From assembly GCF_015207505.1 (NCBI RefSeq), contig NZ_JADEWT010000016.1, positions 1 to 64,000 of the forward strand: a DNA stretch of 64,000 nucleotides. Direction: 5' to 3'. This document shows positions 56,771-64,000 of the stretch, in pieces. The first letter of the stretch is position 1. Each line of letters opens with the position of its first letter. The stretch is from Tychonema sp. LEGE 06208 (GTDB taxonomy: Bacteria > Cyanobacteriota > Cyanobacteriia > Cyanobacteriales > Microcoleaceae). Under the pieces are notes generated by a model. The model was not told the DNA's origin, did no database searches, and worked only from the letters and a program-made list of their open reading frames with translations. Made by a program: the position numbers and the translations under genes.

Positions 56771-59065
56771 TTAATTTTTCAAGCGATATAACACCGACTC
56801 AGTATTAAAATCTTTGCCGAAAACTGGTTGTAGCGGGCCATCGGGACTTGTCAGCCAAGATAAACCTTGTTTGGTGTATTCGTCTGTCTCAGTCATGGGC
56901 CCGAATCCCACAAGGCTAATTTTATTTTTTCGGAGGTTGTCAATCCATGCCGGAAGTCGATCGGCTCTAAAGGGCATATATAAAACTTTTCTGTCTAAAT
57001 TTCTCCCGTAAAACAGGTAGCTGCGGGAACTCAGAAAGAAGCCGATTCTTTCATCCGGTACTGTATTTTGATCGATATACTCGTATATGCCTCGATACAG
57101 TTGGGTTCTAGCAATATCTCGCTTTTCCCTCGCCACCCAACTAGCACTTACCATCAATGCTATACACAGAGCTATACACAGACAAATTATCATCATATAA
57201 CTCGATTTTTTCAAATTTACCAGTTTATTTTTTAACTCGGTTAAACTTGAACTTTGCTTAAACGAAATCCAACCTAACAGCATGAAGCCAATATAAGCTA
57301 ACAGGTATATTGCTAAATCTAGCCCGTAGGGAGCTAATATTTTAATTACCACATTGATGGCTGCCACTGGCTCGGATTTAAACCGATCAATCAACCCGCT
57401 TCCCCAAACAATACTGTTGCCGGTAAAAGAATCATTTTTAATTAGGTCAAAAATTATGTTGCTAATAATGCCGGAAATACTGCTAATTAAAACAACTGCT
57501 ACGACAAGTTGATTCGGAGTTTTTAATTTGGTTGCTGTAGCTGCTGCTATACCTAGCAAGCTTAGGAAGGAAAATCCGTATCTGAGATTGAAACCGAGTA
57601 TGGGGCTGAGTTGACCGATCGACTCTCCAGCAGTACCGGAGGTGTAAGGTGTAATTAGATACAGAATTCCGGTGCTGGCAAGAAGTACAATTAAAATGAT
57701 CTTATTTTGATTGATTGTTCTGGTTTTAGTTTGCAACAAAGCCAGAGGTGCTGCTAAGACTTGAAGTGCGATCGCCAGAAAGGGCAGTTGCAATCTAATG
57801 ATGATTTGTAAGCCGACAGTTTGCCAGTGGGAAATATTGCTGGGATTAAATTGAGCTGCTAAAGTGCTTTGCCAAATATTTAGAATTGGCGAAGCGGGCG
57901 GCTGCTGTACCGAAGGTATTGGTGCAGGTATGGGAGACTGTATGCGAACAGGCTCTAAGGGAATTTTAATATCGCCGACTTCGCCGACAGGATAATTGAT
58001 TTGCAGCAAGTTTCTCGCATACCAAAAACATCCTAAAAGCAAGCAACAAGCTAGGCCGCACAGCAAGACTGGTTTGAGAAAGCGGCGAATTCTCAAATTA
58101 GCTGGTGTGGAATCTTGAGTAAGGGCGAATCTTGTAATTTCTAATATTGCTAATCCTCCTAAGAGTGAGGCTGCATAAACTAGGCCAGTAATTTTTATTC
58201 CGGCTAGCATTCCTACCGATGCCAAAAATAGGGATAGTTCCCAGACAGCTCGGCTTTTATGATAGGATAAACCCAGATACAAACCTACTGTAAAGATGGC
58301 AGCTAGCGGTAGGTCTGGGTGAATGGTGTTAATTTGGTTGAGCACCATCGGTACTGTCAATACTAATGTTGATGCTGCCATAGCGTGAATTCTGGTAGAG
58401 CCAAATTTTACGCTCAATAGATAGACGGCTATTCCTTCAAGCACCCAGGCTATTAGCAGGGGAAAGGCTGCGAGAAAGTCTTCTTTGAATGGGATTACAC
58501 ACAAGGCAGATAAAACGTGCCAATTGTACGGATATACTCGGGCTTGCTCGTGTTCAAAAATCCAGTTTCCGGCGGCATCTAATAGTGTAAAGGAATGGGT
58601 TTGATACCATCGGGCGATCGCGGGCAGGTGAAACCACAATGAGTCATAATTGGTTGTGGGTTTGGTTGCTAGGGTGTAACACAGCACAATTCCTGCAAAA
58701 GCGGCGGTCAAAACAATTAGAATTTCGGAGCTGTTGAGGGGTTGTTTGAGTTTGGGGATCTGCCAATGCGATAAGGTAAAAGCTCTGTTTTTTTTGGTAT
58801 AGATCGGGATTGTGCCGATCGCGCAAATCAAAATTTCTGCTATAATTACTTGAGCGAGATTTAGGCGATCGGCACTTCCTAAAATCAAGCCGATACAAAC
58901 TTGTATGATGCTCCATCCCGTCAGAAGTACGAGGAGAAAATGGGGAAACGAACAGTTACTGTTTGCTTTTTGATTCTCGAAAGCCAGAAACAAGCTTAAG
59001 GGAATTGGCCCGAATACAATAATTAGAAATAAAGTTAATTCCCACAAATGCTGCGTTATTAGCAT
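56771..59065 (-). CDS. Large polytopic membrane protein, probable GT-C-type glycosyltransferase
   Basis: A 764-residue protein with about 12-14 hydrophobic segments. A loop after the third or fourth segment reads TKPTTNYDSLWFHLPAIARWY and VYPYNWHVLSAL, resembling the first periplasmic loop of GT-C (ArnT/PMT-like) enzymes with an acidic residue near the membrane. A C-terminal soluble part (about 660-764: RTQLYRGIYEYIDQNTVPDE ... FFLSSRSYLFYGRNL) may bind substrate. It is immediately upstream of the family 2 glycosyltransferase, consistent with making a lipid-linked sugar that this protein uses. The specific product is unknown. Confidence 0.75.
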   Translation of the reverse strand: MLITQHLWELTLFLIIVFGPIPLSLFLAFENQKANSNCSFPHFLLVLLTGWSIIQVCIGLILGSADRLNLAQVIIAEILICAIGTIPIYTKKNRAFTLSHWQIPKLKQPLNSSEILIVLTAAFAGIVLCYTLATKPTTNYDSLWFHLPAIARWYQTHSFTLLDAAGNWIFEHEQARVYPYNWHVLSALCVIPFKEDFLAAFPLLIAWVLEGIAVYLLSVKFGSTRIHAMAASTLVLTVPMVLNQINTIHPDLPLAAIFTVGLYLGLSYHKSRAVWELSLFLASVGMLAGIKITGLVYAASLLGGLAILEITRFALTQDSTPANLRIRRFLKPVLLCGLACCLLLGCFWYARNLLQINYPVGEVGDIKIPLEPVRIQSPIPAPIPSVQQPPASPILNIWQSTLAAQFNPSNISHWQTVGLQIIIRLQLPFLAIALQVLAAPLALLQTKTRTINQNKIILIVLLASTGILYLITPYTSGTAGESIGQLSPILGFNLRYGFSFLSLLGIAAATATKLKTPNQLVVAVVLISSISGIISNIIFDLIKNDSFTGNSIVWGSGLIDRFKSEPVAAINVVIKILAPYGLDLAIYLLAYIGFMLLGWISFKQSSSLTELKNKLVNLKKSSYMMIICLCIALCIALMVSASWVAREKRDIARTQLYRGIYEYIDQNTVPDERIGFFLSSRSYLFYGRNLDRKVLYMPFRADRLPAWIDNLRKNKISLVGFGPMTETDEYTKQGLSWLTSPDGPLQPVFGKDFNTESVLYRLKN

Positions 59066-59186
59066 AAGCTACTATTTACCAATTTTTATGGGTTTTTCCT
59101 AGCTACCAGGCTCTTAATGATAACGAGAAATCTATCAGATTCGCGGTTTTTGTGATGGTAATCGATTGAGAGCCTTCTTGGGAGAG

Positions 59187-59239
59187 GACTCGCATTCCTC
59201 ACTACAAACTTGTCTGGTTTGTAGTGAGGAATGCGAGTC
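59187..59239. repeat. Perfect 23-bp stem hairpin between a peptidase gene and a glycosyltransferase operon
   Basis: GACTCGCATTCCTCACTAC (plus CAAAC to 59209) pairs perfectly with its reverse complement at 59217-59239 across a 7-base loop TTGTCTG. It lies directly after the stop codon of the M23 peptidase gene is passed on the plus strand, i.e. upstream of that gene's 3' end as read from minus. As RNA on the minus strand it would form about 15 bases past the M23 stop and could act as a terminator or 3' stabiliser. A diverged arm occurs near 7190. Confidence 0.8.
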
Positions 59240-59251
59240 ATTATCAAAAGC

Positions 59252-61120
59252 CTATCTGCTTGCTTGCTTCTGAGTTTTGGGTTTGAGAGCTTCCTTGTCT
59301 TTGGGCGCTGAAGTGTCAGCTTTTAACAATTCTGGGAATGGCGGCTGGAGGTTGTGAACTTCGATGTCCATTCCCAGCGGCAGAGGTGGAAGCATGGGCA
59401 GATCGCTTTCTAAATCCTTGAGTCCCCTAGCGCTTAGTGTTTCCACGATTTTCGGCATTAGGGGTACTTTGGCGGTTTCTAAACTGCCCATCATTTTGGC
59501 TACGGCGAATTCTAGCTGAGCGCCCGGATCTACCGCCACCCAACCCCGATCGGTCATTTGCCGGATCTCGAAGTGAAGGTGAGGCCCTGTAGACATTCCC
59601 GTACTACCGACGCGGCCGATAGTTTCTCCCTGTTTCACAAACTCTCCCGGTTTGACAAACAGTTCCGAAAGGTGTCCGTAGAGAGTTTCCTGAGACTGTT
59701 TGTTGTGGTCAAGAACCACCGTCAAACCGTAGCCGCCCAACCAATCGGCGATCGCCACTTGACCCGCATAGGCCGCCAGTACGGGCGTTCCCATCGGAGC
59801 TCCCAAGTCAGTTCCGGTGTGAAACCTGCCGTAACCCATAACCGGATGAGTCCGCCACCCGAAGGGCGATGTAATGTCGGCAGCAATAGATAGGGGAAAC
59901 AACAGGCTGGTGTTGCCGTTTCCGGGCATTCCTAAAGGACGCGGCGTGAGATTGTAGTAAGCAAAACCTGTATTGCTGCCGCTGCTGACACTAACGGCAC
60001 CGACTTGCACCGGCCCTAGTCCCATGCTGGGTTCGGGAGGGCCGCCGTAGGATGCAGGGTTGACCGAATATCCAGAGTTAGCCGAATATCCAGAGTTAGC
60101 CGAATATCCAGAGTTAGCCGAATATCCAGAGTTAGCCGAGTATCCAGAGTTAGCCGAGTATCCAGAGTTAGCCGAATATCCAGAGTTAGCCGAGTAGCCC
60201 TTGGGCCCATAAGCAGATTCTCCGCTGCTTCCTTGTCCCCAAAGCTTGTTGCTTACTTGTTGAATGGCTCGATCGACTTTATTGGCAGAATAACCCCGAT
60301 CGTTATCGCCCGCATTTCCCCGAACATTGCTCGGAACATTGCTCGGAACGTTCTCCGCCAGGTTTTGTGGCAGATTTCGAGGCGGGGGTGCAATATAGGA
60401 GTTACCGGCGATCGGGCTGTGGGGACTGTCGTTGGGTTCTTGTGCGATCGGGGTTTGGGGGCTGTAGCTGGGAGGGGCTGCTTCTGCAGTGACAGGCTCG
60501 TCCACAGCAGCAGGCCCGCACGAACCGCCACCGGAACCTTCGCAACCGCTCGATCGTTCTGCAAACTCGATTCTCGTCGGCGGTTCGTAGCCGCCCTCAG
60601 CGCCAGCGCTGTAGTCTGTATGGTCGGCTTCAGCAGTATGGACTGGGTTAACTGGCGCTTCAAAAGGAGGCTCTTGGGCTGTGGCTTCTGGCAGGGGAAT
60701 CAGCGCCGGCTCTGGCAGATAATAGGCCGGAGGTGCTTCGGTGACGTAATCTGACTCCCGAGGCGGTTCGGCATAGACAGGCTCGGGAGCCGGAGCTTCT
60801 GCCTGCGGTGGGGAGTACGGTTCTGGCTCTACTTGGCTAACTGCTGGTTCCGGGGGGGCCAGAGGCGCTTCATACAGTGGCTGGAGTTCTGCTGCACCGG
60901 GGACTGCTTGTTCTGCTGGCGGTGTTTCGGTCTGGGCCCACACTAGGCCTTTGCTGAGCAGTCCCAGACTGGCGAGGCAACCCAGTCCTACCAGCAGCGA
61001 GCGATCGGACAAAAGGCGCGATCGAGTCCGAGCGCCTTTCGGGTTATTTTTGTGATGTTTGGTGTTCAAATGGGCTGCTATTTGCTTGTCTGGAACTGGT
61101 TTCACGATTTTTTTTCCCAA
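59252..61120 (-). CDS. M23 family (LytM-type) peptidoglycan endopeptidase with repeat linker
   Basis: A 622-residue cell-envelope protein. A basic N-terminus and a hydrophobic helix (LVGLGCLASLGLLSKGLVWA, about residues 40-62) are followed by a Pro/Glu-rich linker (65-270) and seven tandem GYSANS hexapeptides. The peptidase domain (about 415-535) has the zinc motifs GRFHTGTDLGAP (HxxxD) and GPHLHFEIR (HxH), plus the conserved DITSPFGWRTHPVMG. All zinc ligands are present, so it is probably an active peptidoglycan hydrolase or division factor. The linker length is likely variable between strains. Confidence 0.92.
   Translation of the reverse strand: MGKKIVKPVPDKQIAAHLNTKHHKNNPKGARTRSRLLSDRSLLVGLGCLASLGLLSKGLVWAQTETPPAEQAVPGAAELQPLYEAPLAPPEPAVSQVEPEPYSPPQAEAPAPEPVYAEPPRESDYVTEAPPAYYLPEPALIPLPEATAQEPPFEAPVNPVHTAEADHTDYSAGAEGGYEPPTRIEFAERSSGCEGSGGGSCGPAAVDEPVTAEAAPPSYSPQTPIAQEPNDSPHSPIAGNSYIAPPPRNLPQNLAENVPSNVPSNVRGNAGDNDRGYSANKVDRAIQQVSNKLWGQGSSGESAYGPKGYSANSGYSANSGYSANSGYSANSGYSANSGYSANSGYSANSGYSVNPASYGGPPEPSMGLGPVQVGAVSVSSGSNTGFAYYNLTPRPLGMPGNGNTSLLFPLSIAADITSPFGWRTHPVMGYGRFHTGTDLGAPMGTPVLAAYAGQVAIADWLGGYGLTVVLDHNKQSQETLYGHLSELFVKPGEFVKQGETIGRVGSTGMSTGPHLHFEIRQMTDRGWVAVDPGAQLEFAVAKMMGSLETAKVPLMPKIVETLSARGLKDLESDLPMLPPLPLGMDIEVHNLQPPFPELLKADTSAPKDKEALKPKTQKQASR
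60065..60196 (-). repeat. 18-bp in-frame repeat x7 in the M23 peptidase gene
   Basis: Seven copies of AGAGTTAGCCGAATATCC (read on plus; GAATA or GAGTA variants) encode GYSANS repeats, followed by one diverged GYSVNP. Confidence 0.92.
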
Positions 61121-61873
61121 CTCAACAGGGGACGCAAGGATATCTAAGTCAGTCGATTTTAGATTTTAGATTTTAGATTTACTTGCAACTTTGTGAATCA
61201 AAGGAGCCCGAACTAAAGTCTAAAGTTTTGGGCTGCTGGCGACAGGAGTCTTCAAGCAAGTATCTGTTTTTTTTGGCGGGGCCTGGATCGACTGTATGGC
61301 AATCCCAATCTTTAATACAGACTTAACTGATTTTACCCGGCTTGAGGCAATTTTTTGGCGCGTCGAACCAGCTCGAATGCTGTGGCGTCGATTCGCGATC
61401 GATGCCCTGGTTTTTTGGCCGACGATCGCACTGGCTGGCGGAGTCTGTGAAGGCCACATTGATAATAGCGCTTTGACGTTCGTCTGTGTTAGTTAGTTCG
61501 CTCTATTTTTCGGGTCGCGCCAAATTTCGCCAGCGTCCACCGCCTCGGTCGATTTTTGATTTTAGATTCTTCGACTTCGCGAGCGAACAAGTTTTAGATT
61601 TGAGATTTACTTGCAGACGAGTGAATCTAAGTCGCCCGAACTAAAGTTTAAAGTTTTGGGCTGCTGGCGACAGGAGTCTTCAAGCAAGTATCTGTTGTGT
61701 TAATTATTTGCCTCTATTTTTCGGGTTATGCCAAATTTCGCCAGCGTCCACCGCCGCTGGGTGGCTTCTTTCATCCCGATTTTTTTGATGAAAGCCGATC
61801 GCGCATTTAAACCTCAGCCGCCAAAATTGTTGATTGCTTAGAATAGAATGCAAATTGATTCGTTTGGGGATGG
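61121..61873. other. Intergenic region with an imperfect block duplication
   Basis: Block A (about 61150-61268, ending GGAGTCTTCAAGCAAGTATC) recurs at about 61577-61693. Block B (CTCTATTTTTCGGGT then GCCAAATTTCGCCAGCGTCC) occurs at 61501-61543 and 61711-61752. In the first pair about 220 bp separate A from B, in the second about 17 bp. The extra segment contains a 66-codon plus-strand frame (61296-61496) without recognisable features. No gene accepted. Confidence 0.65.
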
Positions 61874-62764
61874 ATGGCTTTAATGACTGTAGCTGGCGAT
61901 CGCTTGACAAATTTTCCTGACTCCTCACCGACGACCGGATCCCCTTCGGGGATCGGTTGGGAGTGGCAGAACTCCCAAGGTTTGCCTTATCTGACTTGTA
62001 GCTTGCTCTCTCGATGGTCTCACGGCTTTTTTACTCGCGATTTCTCGCCCCAAGGCCCGATCGAGCTGACGGAAATTCTCGAACCAGGAGCCAAGGTTTA
62101 CCGCCTTCAGCAGGTACACGGCAATGCGGTACTCAAAACCGGTCAGTTGTCCCCGGTTGTGCCTCCGGTTTCGGAAACCGCCGCTCAAAGCTATGTTGAG
62201 GCTGATGGGTTGGTGGCCGAACTAGAGGGTGAGGCGCTGTGGGTTTGCTCGGCCGACTGCGTGCCGGTGCTGATTGCTGACGATCGCACTGGACTGGTTG
62301 CGGCAGTTCACGCTGGTTGGCGCGGCACTGCTGCTAAGATATTACCAGAGGCAATCGATCGACTTGTGGCCGTCGGCAGTCAACTAGACAATCTCAAGAT
62401 TGCTATGGGGCCGGCGATCTCTGGAGAGGTTTACCAGGTATCTGTGGAAGTTGCCGCGTCTCTCTTAGCCGCGATTACTCCCCAGAGTGCTGTTAGTGCC
62501 CGTGCCGCCGGCATCTGCGAGTTTTTGCACCAACTGCCAGAATCTCCTGTACTAGCAGATCCAGAACCTGGAAAAGTACGCTTGGATGTTCGCCTCTGCA
62601 ATGCTCTGCAATTGCAGAAATTGGGAATCGATCTTTCTCAAGTGGCGATCGCTCCTTTCTGTACCTATTCTGACTCGGCTCGCTTTTTTTCCTACCGCCG
62701 CGATCGACTAAAAAAAATCCAGTGGTCGGGAATTGTCAGCGCCTGCGGGACAAATCCCCGTTGA
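61874..62764 (+). CDS. pgeF: PgeF/YfiH-type multi-copper-fold purine nucleoside phosphorylase
   Basis: A 296-residue protein of the Cu-oxidase_4 (laccase-domain, DUF152) family. Members act as purine nucleoside phosphorylase/adenosine deaminase and help peptidoglycan editing. Signature metal-site motifs are LQQVHGNAV, SADCVPVLIAD and VHAGWRGT, with CTYSDSARFFSYRRD at the end. All key His/Cys positions are intact. The family member GlmU-like synteny seen in other bacteria is absent; the gene stands alone here. Confidence 0.92.
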   Translation: MALMTVAGDRLTNFPDSSPTTGSPSGIGWEWQNSQGLPYLTCSLLSRWSHGFFTRDFSPQGPIELTEILEPGAKVYRLQQVHGNAVLKTGQLSPVVPPVSETAAQSYVEADGLVAELEGEALWVCSADCVPVLIADDRTGLVAAVHAGWRGTAAKILPEAIDRLVAVGSQLDNLKIAMGPAISGEVYQVSVEVAASLLAAITPQSAVSARAAGICEFLHQLPESPVLADPEPGKVRLDVRLCNALQLQKLGIDLSQVAIAPFCTYSDSARFFSYRRDRLKKIQWSGIVSACGTNPR

Positions 62765-63372
62765 AAGCCTTCGGCAACAGGTAAAATTATTGTAGACGGC
62801 TAAGCTAAGGTAAAAACAAAAATCTTTAGGTTCATAATTTTTTATTTCCTGTTGCCCAATGCCTTCTACCTTCCTAAGGTTTGCTGGTTTCTGTCTCAAA
62901 GCACTAAAAACTACCAGTAAAACTTTTGGGAAAGCGGCGCGGCTTTCCTCTCTTGTTAAAATTGCACTATTTTTAACGAGAGCCTTCAGCGGGTTATTAA
63001 ATTTAATGACCGAGCACTGGTGGATAAAAAATGCTTAGCGACCGCAAGGTTAACCATCATTGGTGTCAACAACCAAGTCAAATGCAGTACAGGTATACTA
63101 TCTGACGATTAAAACCTAGAACCTCCCCTGGCCACCCGACTATTTGGGAGGACAAAAAGCGCTCTTGCATCAACCCTACTCCCATTCTTAATGGAGATTA
63201 GGAGGGGATCGAGACTCAGCTATAAACGAGAGAAACAAAGGTTTTTAAACTTAAATTGACGCCAATGGTTTAGGATATCATCCTACACTTTCAAACCACG
63301 GCGGTTAACACCGCCCGCTCGCATCCCTCTCAGGTCTAAAGACGCTGAGTTTTCCGCATACCAACAAGTTTT
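62765..63372. other. Intergenic region with small palindromes
   Basis: No gene recognised. It contains an inverted pair CTCTTGTTAAAAT/ATTTTTAACGAGAG (about 62950-62981), a CTCCCATTCTTAATGG...GGAGGGG fold near 63178-63208, and CTCAGGTCTAAAGACGCTGAG at 63330-63350. The last is a bulged hairpin resembling the end structures of IS200/IS605-type elements. No transposase remains. Confidence 0.45.
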
Positions 63373-63981
63373 ATGAGTGAGCCAACTCCCTATCAACTGC
63401 TTGAAGTCGATGAAGATGCTTCCTTTGATGAAGTGCAAGAGGCCCGCACCCGTCAAGCCCAGCAGCACAGCGGCGACAAGAAACGTTTGGAATCGATCGA
63501 AGCTGCTTATGACGCGATTCTCATGGATCGCTTGCGACAGCGACAGGAAGGTAAAATTAAAGTGCCCGAAGGCATCCGCTTTCCCGATCGGCTGACTCCC
63601 CCACCCGCAAGCTTTACTCCGTCTACTCCGTCGGGGAGTCCTGCTTGGTTGCAGCGACTAATCGATACTCCTAGTCGATCGGACATTTTGTGGCCGGCTG
63701 GGGTTTATGTGGCCTTGGGCGGACTGAGTATTTATCCGGCTAATGATTCTTTGCTACAGTTGACTCTGGCTCTTGGAGTCGGCTCTTGTCTTTATTTTCT
63801 TAATCGCAAGGAACAAAAATTTGGTCGGGCCGTGCTGCTGACTGTGGCCGGCTTGGTTTTAGGCCTGGTGCTGGGAGGTGTTTTCGGCCCTTTGCTCAGT
63901 ACAGCATTTGTCTCAACAGAGAAACTGATTGCTTTGTTTACGTTTTTAACTCTGTGGCTCGTCAGCAGTTTTTTGCGATAG
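63373..63981 (+). CDS. CPP1-like J-domain-related membrane protein
   Basis: A 202-residue protein. Residues 1-60 (PYQLLEVDEDASFDEVQEAR ... SIEAAYDAILMDRLRQRQEG) form a J-like domain without the HPD tripeptide. After a Pro-rich linker, three to four membrane segments follow (LWPAGVYVALGGLSIY, LTLALGVGSCLYFL, VLLTVAGLVLGLVLGGVFG, LIALFTFLTLWLVSSF). This architecture matches the chloroplast CPP1 family (chaperone-like protein of protochlorophyllide oxidoreductase), conserved in cyanobacteria. A role in pigment-enzyme stabilisation or membrane protein handling is inferred. Confidence 0.88.
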   Translation: MSEPTPYQLLEVDEDASFDEVQEARTRQAQQHSGDKKRLESIEAAYDAILMDRLRQRQEGKIKVPEGIRFPDRLTPPPASFTPSTPSGSPAWLQRLIDTPSRSDILWPAGVYVALGGLSIYPANDSLLQLTLALGVGSCLYFLNRKEQKFGRAVLLTVAGLVLGLVLGGVFGPLLSTAFVSTEKLIALFTFLTLWLVSSFLR

Positions 63982-64000
63982 TCAGTAGTTAGTGGTTATT

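Noticed and set aside
60016-60210. Minus-strand frame of repeated LTLDIR/LTLDTR units
   Set aside because: Alternate-frame reading of the 18-bp GYSANS repeat in the M23 peptidase gene.
61296-61496. 66-codon plus-strand frame in the 61 kb duplication
   Set aside because: Confined to the extra segment between duplicated blocks, no recognisable features; kept only as a note.

Overview
The window looks like a chromosomal segment of a filamentous, non-heterocystous-type cyanobacterium (Microcoleus/Oscillatoria-like; an inference). Supporting signs are the very frequent CGATCG/GCGATCGC (HIP1-type) octamers, cyanobacterial gene families (flavodiiron Flv3/Flv1, cyanobacterial-length NusB, DUF502, DUF2232, UPF0284, CPP1-like J-domain protein, a SyCRP1-like regulator, a cyanobacteriochrome-type GAF kinase), and many heptanucleotide STRR arrays (CAACAGT, TTGGTCA, AACCAAT types). 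Roughly 38 intact or nearly intact genes and three clear pseudogenes are supported. No tRNA, rRNA or CRISPR array was seen.

Layout. 0-1.4 kb: end of an unknown gene overlapping an m5C DNA methyltransferase. 1.7-4.5 kb: a hybrid sensor kinase. 4.5-7.8 kb: a decayed region with IS200/IS605-like and MITE remnants and an NHL-like pseudogene. 7.8-15.3 kb: a housekeeping block (DUF502, nusB, ftsY, SpoIIE-type phosphatase, argH, a small basic protein). 15.3-19.2 kb: an IS relic, a prxQ/Nudix overlapping pair, an alpha/beta hydrolase and coaX. 19.2-29.2 kb: repeat-rich DNA, a DXCF-type cyanobacteriochrome histidine kinase, a sulfotransferase pseudogene split by a miniature element, and a 1779-residue DUF4347/Ig-like/RTX surface protein. 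29.9-34.3 kb: flv3, a metal-site-degenerate VWA protein, and flv1. 34.4-45.4 kb: pgsA, an Hsp70-like/coiled-coil pair joined across a poly-A run, a Crp regulator, a universal stress protein, DUF2232 and UPF0284. 45.9-52.3 kb: a coiled-coil protein, a lipoprotein solute-binding protein, a stop-broken small gene, and a large Cache/PAS kinase. 52.7-64 kb: FeS aldo/keto reductase, DUF151 nuclease, ribE, a two-gene glycosyltransferase operon, an M23 peptidase, PgeF and a CPP1-like protein.

How things fit together. Flv3 and Flv1 would form the Mehler-like O2-photoreducing pair, with a VWA-like protein coupled translationally to flv1. Three large sensor kinases, a phosphatase and a Crp-type factor give the window a signalling flavour, but none sits beside an obvious dedicated output gene.

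The strongest non-gene observations concern repeats. At least two heptamer (STRR) families sit inside short elements with terminal inverted repeats. For one of them the window itself holds an empty and a filled copy of the target site, in a tandem duplication near 55.3-55.9 kb, showing a TA target duplication. The strongest gene-level oddity is an A10 tract at which one extra A fuses two minus-strand frames into one 1396-residue coiled-coil/Hsp70-like protein.
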